The notes below the pieces were generated by a model. That model was not told the DNA's origin. It made no database searches and worked only from the letters and a program-made list of their open reading frames with translations. DNA of 64,000 nucleotides. Source: Streptomyces sp. GSL17-111. Its GTDB lineage: Bacteria; Actinomycetota; Actinomycetes; Streptomycetales; Streptomycetaceae. Both the position numbers and the translations under genes were made by a program. Shown piece after piece: positions 23,466 to 31,329 of the stretch (the first letter of the stretch is position 1; each line of letters starts with the position of its first letter). The DNA lies in the NCBI RefSeq assembly GCF_037911585.1, contig NZ_JBAJNS010000001.1:5007501-5071500 (forward strand). Reading direction: 5' to 3'.

Positions 23466-24533
23466 GTGTCCCGCGTCCCCGGCCGCACCCCGGTGCGCAT
23501 CGGTCCGCTGTCGGCGGTGTGGCGGCCCCGCACGGTCCTCGTCCCGTGCGCCATCGCGCTCGCGCTGTGCGCCGCCGTCGTCCTCAACACCGGACGCGGC
23601 GACTTCCCGCTCAGCCCCGGCGACGTCCTCCAGGCGCTCCTCGGCACGGCCGACGGCGTCGCCGAACTCGTCGTGTGGGAGCTGCGGCTGCCCCGCTCGG
23701 TGGTCGGAGCCCTCGTCGGCGCGTCCCTGGGCCTGGCCGGCGCCATCCTCCAGGGCATCGCCCGCAACCCGCTGGCCAGCCCCGACATCCTCGGTATCAC
23801 CGCGGGCGCGGGCGTCGGCGCCGTCAGTGTGATCGTCTTCGCCGGCTCCCACGGCGCGGCCGGTGGCCTCGTGGGCGACGTGGGCATCCCCACCGCCGCC
23901 GTGACCGGTGGGCTCGCCGCCGCCCTCCTCGTCTACGTCCTCGCCGTCCGGCAGGGCATCAGCGGCTACCGCGTCCTGCTGGTCGGCGTCGGCGTCAACG
24001 CGGCGCTGACGAGCGTGCTGTCCTGGCTGCTGGTCAAGGCCGACATCGTCGACGCGGGCCGCGCCCTGATCTGGCTCAACGGCAGCCTCAACGGCACCAA
24101 CTGGGACATCGCCGCCCCCGCCGCCTGGGCCCTCACCCTGCTGCTGCCGGCCGCCCTCCTGCTCTCCCTCCAGTTCGGGGCGCTCGCCTTCGACGAGGAC
24201 ACCGCCCGGGGCCTCGGCGTCCGCATGACGGGCGCCCGCGCCGCCCTGCTCCTGACCGCCGTCCTCCTGACCGCCGTCGCCACCGCCGCCACCGGTCCCA
24301 TCGCCTTCGTCGCCCTCGCCTGCCCGCAGCTCGCGCTGCGCCTCCTGCGCACCGGCCACCCCCCGCTGTTCGCGTCCGCGCTGCTGGGCGCCGCCGTCAC
24401 CGTGTGGGCCGACTTCCTCGGCCGCACCCTGATCAGCGGCGTGGAGCTGCCGGTGGGCATCTTCACCGCGGCCCTGGGCGCGCCCTACCTGCTGTACCTG
24501 CTCGTCCGCAGCGGAAAGGCCCGCACCTCATGA
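23466..24533 (+). CDS. Siderophore ABC transporter permease, FecC/D family (second)
   Basis: This is 355 residues from the GTG at 23466, which has a strong GGAAGGGAG site; that length is normal for the family. A GTG at 23364 overlapping the upstream stop would add 34 low-complexity residues and is the alternative. FecCD motifs are LRLPRSVVGALVGASLGLAGAILQG, NPLASPDILGITAGAG, and GPIAFVALACPQLALR near the end. It is the second half of the permease heterodimer. Confidence 0.9.
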   Translation: MSRVPGRTPVRIGPLSAVWRPRTVLVPCAIALALCAAVVLNTGRGDFPLSPGDVLQALLGTADGVAELVVWELRLPRSVVGALVGASLGLAGAILQGIARNPLASPDILGITAGAGVGAVSVIVFAGSHGAAGGLVGDVGIPTAAVTGGLAAALLVYVLAVRQGISGYRVLLVGVGVNAALTSVLSWLLVKADIVDAGRALIWLNGSLNGTNWDIAAPAAWALTLLLPAALLLSLQFGALAFDEDTARGLGVRMTGARAALLLTAVLLTAVATAATGPIAFVALACPQLALRLLRTGHPPLFASALLGAAVTVWADFLGRTLISGVELPVGIFTAALGAPYLLYLLVRSGKARTS

Positions 24534-25399
24534 CCGACACCACCGCCCCGGCCTCCACCCCCGCCGGCCCCGGCACGACGACGGACGCCCCCACCCCGCC
24601 GGTGCGGTTGCGCGCCGAGGGGCTGACCCTCGGCTACGGCGACCGCGCCGTCGTCCACGACCTGGACCTGGACATCCCCGACGGCACCGTCACCGCCGTC
24701 ATCGGGCCCAACGGCTGCGGCAAGTCGACCCTCCTGCGGGCCTTCGGACGGCTGATGAAGCCGCGCTCCGGACGGGTGCTGCTGGACGGCCGGCCCGTCC
24801 ACACCATGCCCACCCGTCAGGTCGCCTCCCTGGTGGGCCTGCTGCCGCAGAGCCCCGTCGCGCCCGAGGGGCTGACCGTCGCCGACCTCGTCGCCCGGGG
24901 CCGTCACCCCCACCAGACGTGGTACCGCCGCTGGTCCGGCGACGACGAGCGCGTCGTGGAACAGGCCCTGCGCGCCACCGGCACCTACGACCTGGCCGAA
25001 CGCACCCTGGACGAACTCTCCGGCGGCCAGCGGCAGCGCGCCTGGATCGCCATGGCCCTCGCCCAGGACACCGAGCTACTCCTGCTCGACGAACCCACCA
25101 ACCACCTCGACCTGGCCCACCAGATCGAGGTCCTGGACCTGGTGCGCGAGCTGCACCACGACACCGGCCGCACGGTCGTCCTCGTCCTGCACGACCTGTC
25201 GCTGGCCGCCCGCTACGCCGACCGGCTCGTCGCCATGAAGGACGGCCGCATCGCCGCGAGTGGCCCGCCCACGCAGGTGCTGACGGAGGACCTGCTCACC
25301 GACGTCTTCGGGCTGCGGGCCCGCGTCCGCACCGACGAGGAGACCGGCGCACCCCTCGTCGTCCCCCTCAGCCGCCACGACCGGCCCGCCAAGGGCTGA
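24530..25399 (+). CDS. Siderophore ABC transporter ATPase, FecE/FhuC type
   Basis: This 289-residue ATPase has Walker A GPNGCGKST (59-67), the Q-loop in GLLPQSPV, signature LSGGQRQ (163-169), Walker B LLLLDEPT (183-190) and switch His in VLHDLSLAARYADR. The first ~24 residues are a Pro/Thr/Ala extension. The ATG overlaps the permease stop. It hydrolyses ATP at the cytoplasmic face to drive ferric-siderophore uptake. Confidence 0.93.
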   Translation: MTDTTAPASTPAGPGTTTDAPTPPVRLRAEGLTLGYGDRAVVHDLDLDIPDGTVTAVIGPNGCGKSTLLRAFGRLMKPRSGRVLLDGRPVHTMPTRQVASLVGLLPQSPVAPEGLTVADLVARGRHPHQTWYRRWSGDDERVVEQALRATGTYDLAERTLDELSGGQRQRAWIAMALAQDTELLLLDEPTNHLDLAHQIEVLDLVRELHHDTGRTVVLVLHDLSLAARYADRLVAMKDGRIAASGPPTQVLTEDLLTDVFGLRARVRTDEETGAPLVVPLSRHDRPAKG

Positions 25400-25514
25400 C
25401 CGGGGGCGCTCGTCCGCGACGGCCGTTCGGGGCACGCGGCCGGGGCCGGGATTAGGCCGTCGCCGGGCGGGGAACCGGTGGCTCCGGGCGTGATCGCGTA
25501 CGGAGGAGCCGGCC

Positions 25515-26201
25515 ATGGTGCACAGCGCGGACGCGGCGCGAGCCGCCCTGTTCGACGTCGACGGCACGCTCGTGGACACCAACTACCTGCACGTCGTGGC
25601 CTGGTGGGAGGCGTTCCGGCAGGCGGGCCACACCGTGCCGATGGCGGACATCCACCGCACCGTCGGCATGGGCGCCGACCGGCTGCCCGCCCACCTGCTG
25701 GGGGAGTCCCGCGACCCCGCGCGCGAGGAGGCCGTCCGGCAGGCGCACGCGGCCCTGTACGCGGCGCACTTCCCGACCCTCACGGCCCTCCCCGGCGCCG
25801 CCGACCTGCTGCGCGCCGTCTCCCGCGCCGGGTGGCGCGTCGTCCTCGCCAGCTCCGCCAGCGGCACCGAGCTGGCCGCGATGCGCCGTGCGCTGGACGC
25901 CGACGACGTGATCGACGACGCCACCAGCGGCGACGACGTCGACACCACCAAACCCGCGCCCGACCTCGTCGCCGAGGCGGTGCGCCGGGCCGGGGCGCCG
26001 ACGCGCGACACCGTCTTCGTCGGTGACACCGTGTGGGACATGAAGGCCTGCGGACGGGCGGGCGTCACCGCCCTCGGCGTCCTCTCCGGCGGCATCCCCC
26101 GCGCGGACCTGGCGGAGGCCGGAGCCGCGCGCGTCTACGCCGGGCCCGCCGACCTCCTCGCCCACCTGGACGCCTCCCCGCTGGCCGGCCCGAGGTCGTA
26201 A
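25515..26201 (+). CDS. HAD-superfamily phosphatase (phosphoglycolate phosphatase-like)
   Basis: This 228-residue enzyme has all four HAD motifs: LFDVDGTLVDT (12-22), the Ser in VVLASSASGTEL, the Lys in TTKPAPDLV, and VFVGDTVWDMKACGRAG. A small helical cap sits between motifs I and II. This subgroup contains phosphoglycolate phosphatases and beta-phosphoglucomutases, and the substrate cannot be told. It has its own RBS (GGAG before the ATG) and no iron box, so it may be unrelated to siderophore metabolism. Confidence 0.88.
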   Translation: MVHSADAARAALFDVDGTLVDTNYLHVVAWWEAFRQAGHTVPMADIHRTVGMGADRLPAHLLGESRDPAREEAVRQAHAALYAAHFPTLTALPGAADLLRAVSRAGWRVVLASSASGTELAAMRRALDADDVIDDATSGDDVDTTKPAPDLVAEAVRRAGAPTRDTVFVGDTVWDMKACGRAGVTALGVLSGGIPRADLAEAGAARVYAGPADLLAHLDASPLAGPRS

Positions 26202-26300
26202 CCCGGGCGGGCGAAGGGCCGTTGACCACCCCGGCGGAACCCCGTCGGGGACGCGTCGGCCGCGAGCCCCTTACCCCGGAGGCCCCGTACCGTCGACGGT

Positions 26301-26319
26301 GTTGGTTAGGCTAACCTAA
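26301..26319 (+). promoter_or_regulatory. Iron box 3, upstream of the siderophore operon
   Basis: GTTGGTTAGGCTAACCTAA contains the near-perfect inverted repeat TTAGG-CTAACCTAA and is the best match of the four boxes. It lies ~75 bases before the aminotransferase start and should make the operon iron-repressed. Confidence 0.88.
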
Positions 26320-26392
26320 GTTCTGCTTGTGCGGCCCTGCGCCGAAACGGCGCACCGCACCACCCTCACCGTGACCCGAAGGGCTTCGCCGC

Positions 26393-27736
26393 ATGCTGCG
26401 TGCTCAACTCCTCGACCGGCAGGCGCGACGCGAGTCAGCCGCCCGAACCTACGCCCGCACCCTCCCCGTCGCCCCCGTCACCGCCGCCGGGGCCGAGGTC
26501 ACCGGAGCGGACGGACGCACCTATCTGGACTGCCTCTCCGGAGCCGGCACCCTCGCACTCGGCCACAACCACCCCGCCGTCATCGCCGCACTCCACGGCG
26601 CCCTCGGCTCCGGTGCCCCCCTCCACACCCTCGACATGATCACGCCGCAGAAGGACTCCTTCACCACCGAACTCCTCAGCCGCCTCCCCGGCGAGCTGCG
26701 CGACGACGCCGTGCTGCACTTCTGCGGGCCCGCCGGAACCGACGCCGTCGAAGCCGCGCTCAAACTCGCCCGCACCACCACCGGCCGCAACGGCGTCGTC
26801 GCCTTCACCGGCGCCTACCACGGCATGACCCTCGGCGCCGCCTCCGTCTCCGGCCCGCTGCGCATGCGAGGCGCCGACGGCCAGGGCCCCGCCGCCGCCC
26901 AGCCCGTCACCCGCCTGCCCTACCCCTACGCCTACCGCTGCCCCTTCGGCGTCGGCGGCGAGCAGGGCGCCGAACTCACCACCCGGCTCCTGGAGACCTA
27001 CCTCACCGACCCCAGCAGCGGCATGGCCACCCCGGCCGCCGTCATCCTCGAAGCCGTCCAGGGCGAAGGCGGCGTCATCCCCGCCCCCGCGAGCTGGCTG
27101 CGCGAAGTGCGCCGGATCACCGCCGAACACGGCGTCCTCCTCATCATCGACGAGGTCCAGACCGGCATCGGCCGCACCGGCCGCTTCTGGGCCTGCGAAC
27201 ACGCCGACGTCACCCCCGACATCCTCGTCATCTCCAAGGCCGTCGGCGGGGGACTCCCGCTCGCCCTCATCGCCTACCGGCCCGACCTCGACACCTGGCA
27301 GCCCGGCGACCACACCGGCACCTTCCGCGGCAACACCCTCGCCATGGTCGCCGGAGAGGTCACCCTGCGCACCGTCGCCGAGGAACAGCTCGCCGAACAC
27401 GCCGAGAAGACCGGCGCCCGCATCCGCAGCGCCCTGCGCGAACTCGCCACGCGCCACCCCGTCATCGGCGACGTCCGCGGCCGCGGCCTCATGATCGGCG
27501 TCGAACTCGTCCAGCCCGACGCCGACCCCGACCCCACCGGCGCCCGCCCCACGCACCCCCACTACGCGCGCGCCCTGCAGAAGGCCTGCCTGGACCGCGG
27601 GCTCATGCTCGAACTCGGCGGCCGCGACGGCTCCGTGCTGCGCCTGCTGCCCCCGCTCGTCCTCACCGACGCCCAGGCCGACACCGTCCTCACCCGCCTC
27701 GCCGACGCCCTCACCGACGTGGAGCCCGCCGCATGA
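26393..27736 (+). CDS. Diaminobutyrate--2-oxoglutarate aminotransferase (RhbA-like)
   Basis: This 447-residue class-III PLP aminotransferase is predicted to make L-2,4-diaminobutyrate from aspartate semialdehyde with glutamate as donor. Visible features are the PLP-phosphate loop around CGPAGTDAVEAALKLAR (111-127), AYHGMTLGA (141-149), the Asp in IIDEVQTGIGRTGR (251-264) and the Schiff-base Lys282 in VISKAVGGGLPLALIAY. EctB is the same family, but no ectA or ectC is present and a diaminobutyrate decarboxylase follows with a 4-base overlap, so a siderophore role is favoured. Confidence 0.9.
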   Translation: MLRAQLLDRQARRESAARTYARTLPVAPVTAAGAEVTGADGRTYLDCLSGAGTLALGHNHPAVIAALHGALGSGAPLHTLDMITPQKDSFTTELLSRLPGELRDDAVLHFCGPAGTDAVEAALKLARTTTGRNGVVAFTGAYHGMTLGAASVSGPLRMRGADGQGPAAAQPVTRLPYPYAYRCPFGVGGEQGAELTTRLLETYLTDPSSGMATPAAVILEAVQGEGGVIPAPASWLREVRRITAEHGVLLIIDEVQTGIGRTGRFWACEHADVTPDILVISKAVGGGLPLALIAYRPDLDTWQPGDHTGTFRGNTLAMVAGEVTLRTVAEEQLAEHAEKTGARIRSALRELATRHPVIGDVRGRGLMIGVELVQPDADPDPTGARPTHPHYARALQKACLDRGLMLELGGRDGSVLRLLPPLVLTDAQADTVLTRLADALTDVEPAA

Positions 27737-29256
27737 GCCAGCACCCCGACACCGCCGTCGCCGCCGGACCGGGCGACCCGCGCGCCCTGCGGGCCCTGAC
27801 CGCCGTTGCGCTCGACGCCCTCGCCGACGGAGCCGCCGCCCGTGGTGGCCCGCTGCCCGCCGGCGGCCCCGACGCCGTCACCGCCCGCACCCGGCACCTC
27901 CTCACCCCCATCCTCCCCACCCAGGGCGTCGGCGCCCACGACGCCCTCTACGACACCGTCCGCGCCACCGCCCAGGGCGCCGCCGACCCCGGTGAGGCCC
28001 ACTGCGTCGCCCACCTCCACTGCCCGCCCCTCGCCGTCGCCGCCGCCGCCGACCTCGCCGCCTCCGCCCTCAACCCCTCCATGGACTCCTGGGACCAGGC
28101 ACCGGCCGCCGCCGTCGTCGAGGAAGAGGTCACCGCCGCCCTCGCCACCCTCATGTACCCCGCCGAACAGCGGCCCGACGCCCTCATCACCAGCGGCGGC
28201 ACCGAGTCCAACCTCGTCGCCCTGCTGCTGGCCCGCGAACGCGCCCGCGCCGCCACCGACGGCCGGGGCACGCTGCACGTCCTGTGCGGGGAGAACGCCC
28301 ACCACAGCGTCCACCGCGCCGCCTGGATCCTCGGCCTGCCCGCACCCCGTCACATCCGCTGCCCCGGCGGACGCATGGACCCGGCAGCCCTCGACACCGC
28401 CCTGCGCGAGCTCGCCGACACCACGGGCACCACCGGCCGCGCGCTCGTCGTCGCCACCGCCGGCACCACCGACGAGGGCCTCATCGACCCGCTCCCCGAC
28501 ATCGCCCTCACCGCTCAGCGGCACGGCGCCGAACTCCACGTCGACGCCGCCTACGGCGGCCCGCTCCTCTTCAGCGACCAACTCGCCGACGCCCTGCGCG
28601 GCATCGAGCACGCCGTCTCCGTCACCTTCGACCTGCACAAGATGGGCTGGCAGCCCGTCGCCGCCGGCGTCCTCGCCGTCCCCGACGCCGACCTGCTGCA
28701 CGCCCTCTCCCTGCGCGCCGACTACCTCAACGCCGACGACGACACCGAAGCCGGCCTCCCCGACCTCCTCGGCCGCTCCCTGCGCACCTCCCGCCGACCC
28801 GACGCCCTCAAGATCGCCGTCACCCTGCGCGCCCTCGGCCGCGAAGGACTCGGCCGCGTCGTCGAACACTGCGTCCGCACCGCCCAGCGCCTCGGCGACG
28901 CCGTCGACGCCCACCCCGCCCTGCGCCGCCGCCCCGGCCCCGTCGGCATCTCCACCGTGCTCTTCCGCCCCACCGCCGCCGACCGGCTCCCGGCCGAGGA
29001 GGGCGACGAACTCGTCGCCGGCATCCGCCGCCAGCTCCTCACCGAAGGCCTCGCCGTCCTCGGCCGCGCCACCGCCGAGGACCACGACGGCACCCGGCGG
29101 CTGTGGCTCAAGGCCACCCTCCTGCACCCGCAGACCGTCGCCGCCGACCTCGACGCGCTGCTCAAGCTCGTCGCCGAACGCGCCGAACTCACCCCCACCG
29201 CCGACGTGGTGACCCTCCCCACCCCCCAGGCCCGCTTGGAAAGCAGCGCCCTGTGA
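27733..29256 (+). CDS. L-2,4-diaminobutyrate decarboxylase (RhbB-like, PLP)
   Basis: This 507-residue group-II PLP decarboxylase has the PLP Lys near residue 303 in FDLHKMGWQP, preceded by HVDAAYGGPLLFS. Other landmarks are ITSGGTESNLVALLLAR, ENAHHSVHRAAWILG and LNPSMDSWDQAPAA, typical of diaminobutyrate and glutamate-type decarboxylases. It should release CO2 from diaminobutyrate to give 1,3-diaminopropane, the backbone amine of schizokinen/rhizobactin-type siderophores. It is coupled to the aminotransferase. An iron box follows its stop. Confidence 0.9.
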   Translation: MSQHPDTAVAAGPGDPRALRALTAVALDALADGAAARGGPLPAGGPDAVTARTRHLLTPILPTQGVGAHDALYDTVRATAQGAADPGEAHCVAHLHCPPLAVAAAADLAASALNPSMDSWDQAPAAAVVEEEVTAALATLMYPAEQRPDALITSGGTESNLVALLLARERARAATDGRGTLHVLCGENAHHSVHRAAWILGLPAPRHIRCPGGRMDPAALDTALRELADTTGTTGRALVVATAGTTDEGLIDPLPDIALTAQRHGAELHVDAAYGGPLLFSDQLADALRGIEHAVSVTFDLHKMGWQPVAAGVLAVPDADLLHALSLRADYLNADDDTEAGLPDLLGRSLRTSRRPDALKIAVTLRALGREGLGRVVEHCVRTAQRLGDAVDAHPALRRRPGPVGISTVLFRPTAADRLPAEEGDELVAGIRRQLLTEGLAVLGRATAEDHDGTRRLWLKATLLHPQTVAADLDALLKLVAERAELTPTADVVTLPTPQARLESSAL

Positions 29257-29257
29257 T

Positions 29258-29276
29258 TTAGCTTAGCCTCGCCTAA
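29258..29276 (+). promoter_or_regulatory. Iron box 4, internal to the siderophore cluster
   Basis: TTAGCTTAGCCTCGCCTAA begins immediately after the decarboxylase stop and ~49 bases before the acyltransferase ATG. It differs from the consensus at three positions. A second iron-controlled promoter for the rest of the cluster is likely. Confidence 0.8.
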
Positions 29277-29324
29277 CCGAAACCGATCCCTGGCGCAAAG
29301 CCGCACCACCCCTGGAGGACCACC

Positions 29325-29963
29325 ATGCCCACCGGCACCGCCACCGCCCTCACCGACGTCAGACCCGACGGCCTCATCGCCCACCTCCCCGCCGGCGTCC
29401 GCATCGAACACCACACCGGCGCCGACATAGCCGCCGACCCAGAGCCCTGGGCCCGCGCCTACGAAGAGGTCTACGCCCACGCCATCGGCCTCAGCGACCA
29501 CTGCGACCCGCCCATCGGCGAACGGCTCACCCGCCACGCCGGACGCCCCGGCTTCGCCCTCGTCGCCGCCCGCGCCACCGACACCGCCCCCGCCACCGAG
29601 GCCCACGGAGCCGACGCGCCCGTCGCCGGCTACATCTACGGCTACACCCTCCCCACCGACACCCTGTGGTGGGAGGGCCTCACCCCGCAGCCCGCACCCG
29701 AGTACGTCCGCGAACACCCCGGCCGCACCGTCGGCGTCTGCGAACTCCTCGTCGCCCCCGCCTGGCGCCGCACCCGCGTCGGTCTCGCGCTCTTCCAGGC
29801 CTTCATCGCCGACCGCACCGAGGAGCGCGCCGCCGCCCTCCTCGCCGACGGCAACGACGTCGTCCTCGACCGCTACGCCAAGTACGGCTTCGAGAAGGTC
29901 GGCACCGTCGAGCCCTACCCCGGATGGCGCCGCCACACCATGGTCGTCGGCGCCCTGCGCTGA
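29325..29963 (+). CDS. GNAT acyltransferase of siderophore synthesis (RhbD-like role)
   Basis: This 212-residue GNAT-fold protein has the acetyl-CoA-binding region VCELLVAPAWRRTRVGLALF, a variant of the R/QxxGxG/A loop, and ends with the family-typical RYAKYGFEKVGTVEPYPGWRRHTM. The ATG is well placed after GGAGG. In schizokinen-like pathways such an enzyme acylates the hydroxylamine of N-hydroxy-1,3-diaminopropane to form the hydroxamate. Whether it uses acetyl or a longer acyl-CoA cannot be read from sequence. Confidence 0.8.
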   Translation: MPTGTATALTDVRPDGLIAHLPAGVRIEHHTGADIAADPEPWARAYEEVYAHAIGLSDHCDPPIGERLTRHAGRPGFALVAARATDTAPATEAHGADAPVAGYIYGYTLPTDTLWWEGLTPQPAPEYVREHPGRTVGVCELLVAPAWRRTRVGLALFQAFIADRTEERAAALLADGNDVVLDRYAKYGFEKVGTVEPYPGWRRHTMVVGALR

Positions 29964-30016
29964 CGAGCGCCCCGCCCCCGTCCCCCGGCCCGCACCCTCC
30001 AGTCAAGGCAGACTCC

Positions 30017-31297
30017 GTGTCGATCGAGCTCCCGCCCTCCGCAGCCCACCGCGCCGCCTACCCGCTCACCCGCCTCCCCGAGCGGGTCCGCACGCGGCTC
30101 ACGGAACTGGCCCGCACCCACGCACCCCTGGCGGCCTACCTCTACGACCCCGACACCGCCGCCGCCCGCGCCCGCGAACTGCGCGCCGCACTGCCCGACT
30201 GGGCCGCCGTCTACTACGCCGTCAAGGCCAACTCCCACCCCGCCGTCCTCGCCGGCCTCGCCGACCACGTCGACGGCTTCGAAGTCGCCTCCCTCAGCGA
30301 ACTCGCCCTCGCCCGCACCGCCCTGGACTCCCGCACCGACCCCCGACCGGCCACCGCGCCCCGAGCGGCCACCGCGCCGCCCACCCCCGTCCTGGCCGCC
30401 GGGCCCGCCAAGTCCACCGCCGTCCTCACCGCGCTCGTCCGGGCCGACGCCGAAAGCATCAACGCCGAAAGCCTCCTCGAACTCCACCGCATCAACCACA
30501 TCGCCCAGCGGCACGGCACCACCGCCCGCGTCTCCCTGCGCGTCAACCCCGCGCACATCCCCCTCACCGGCTCCCTCCAGATGGGCGGCGTCCCGTCCGC
30601 CTTCGGCGTCCCCGAGCCCGACGTCCCCGCCGTCCTCGCCGAAGCCGCCACCCTCCCGGCCCTGGACATCGTCGGCTTCCACATCCACGCCGCCTCCGGC
30701 AACCTCGACGCCGAATCCCACGCCGCCTACGTCCGCTGGTGCGTCACCTGGGCCACCGCCACCGCCCGCACCCACGGCATCGACCTCCGCCAGATCGACA
30801 CCGGCGGCGGCATCGGCGTCGCCTTCGAGGACGAGAAGCCCTTCGACACCGCCCGCTTCGGTACCCTCATCGCCGACACCCCGCCCCCGCCCGGCGTCCG
30901 CGTCATCCTCGAACCCGGCCGCTACCTCGCCGCCGAGTGCGGCTGGTACGCCGCCGAGGTCACCGACCTCAAGAACTCCTACGGCCACTGGTACGCCATG
31001 CTCCGCGGCGGCATCAACCACTTCCAGCTCCCCACCTCCTGGGACATCGTCCACAACATCGCCGTCCTGCCCGTCGACGACTGGCCCGCCGAACTGCCCC
31101 GCCCCACCGCCGAGAACGCCCCCCTCACCGTCGTCGGCGAACTGTGCACCCCCGAGGACACCCTCCTGCGCGACGTCCGCGTCGACCGCATCCGCGCCGG
31201 AGACCTCGTCGTCTTCCCCAACGCCGGCTCCTACGGCTGGGAGTTCGCCATGCCCCACTTCCTCGGGCACCCCGCAGCCGAACGTCACGTCCTGTGA
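30017..31297 (+). CDS. Type-III (alanine-racemase-fold) PLP decarboxylase, SbnH/AcsE-like
   Basis: This 426-residue enzyme of the diaminopimelate/ornithine decarboxylase fold has PLP Lys70 in YYAVKANSHP, then VDGFEVASLSELALA, the glycine loop DTGGGIGV, EPGRYLAAECGWY, and catalytic-type Cys377 in GELCTPED. In NIS siderophore clusters relatives (SbnH, AcsE) decarboxylate a citryl-amino-acid intermediate. It is not the housekeeping LysA. Its presence beside a separate diaminobutyrate decarboxylase implies a second decarboxylation during assembly. The GTG start at 30017 follows AAGG. Confidence 0.82.
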   Translation: MSIELPPSAAHRAAYPLTRLPERVRTRLTELARTHAPLAAYLYDPDTAAARARELRAALPDWAAVYYAVKANSHPAVLAGLADHVDGFEVASLSELALARTALDSRTDPRPATAPRAATAPPTPVLAAGPAKSTAVLTALVRADAESINAESLLELHRINHIAQRHGTTARVSLRVNPAHIPLTGSLQMGGVPSAFGVPEPDVPAVLAEAATLPALDIVGFHIHAASGNLDAESHAAYVRWCVTWATATARTHGIDLRQIDTGGGIGVAFEDEKPFDTARFGTLIADTPPPPGVRVILEPGRYLAAECGWYAAEVTDLKNSYGHWYAMLRGGINHFQLPTSWDIVHNIAVLPVDDWPAELPRPTAENAPLTVVGELCTPEDTLLRDVRVDRIRAGDLVVFPNAGSYGWEFAMPHFLGHPAAERHVL

Positions 31298-31329
31298 CCC
31301 GGCCGCACACCCCATCCCAGGAGCCCGCC

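Noticed and set aside
26393..27736. Ectoine gene ectB
   Set aside because: Same aminotransferase family, but ectA and ectC are absent and a diaminobutyrate decarboxylase and NIS synthetases follow.
30017..31297. Diaminopimelate decarboxylase LysA
   Set aside because: Same fold, but its place in the siderophore operon and the overall SbnH/AcsE-like sequence fit a siderophore enzyme better.
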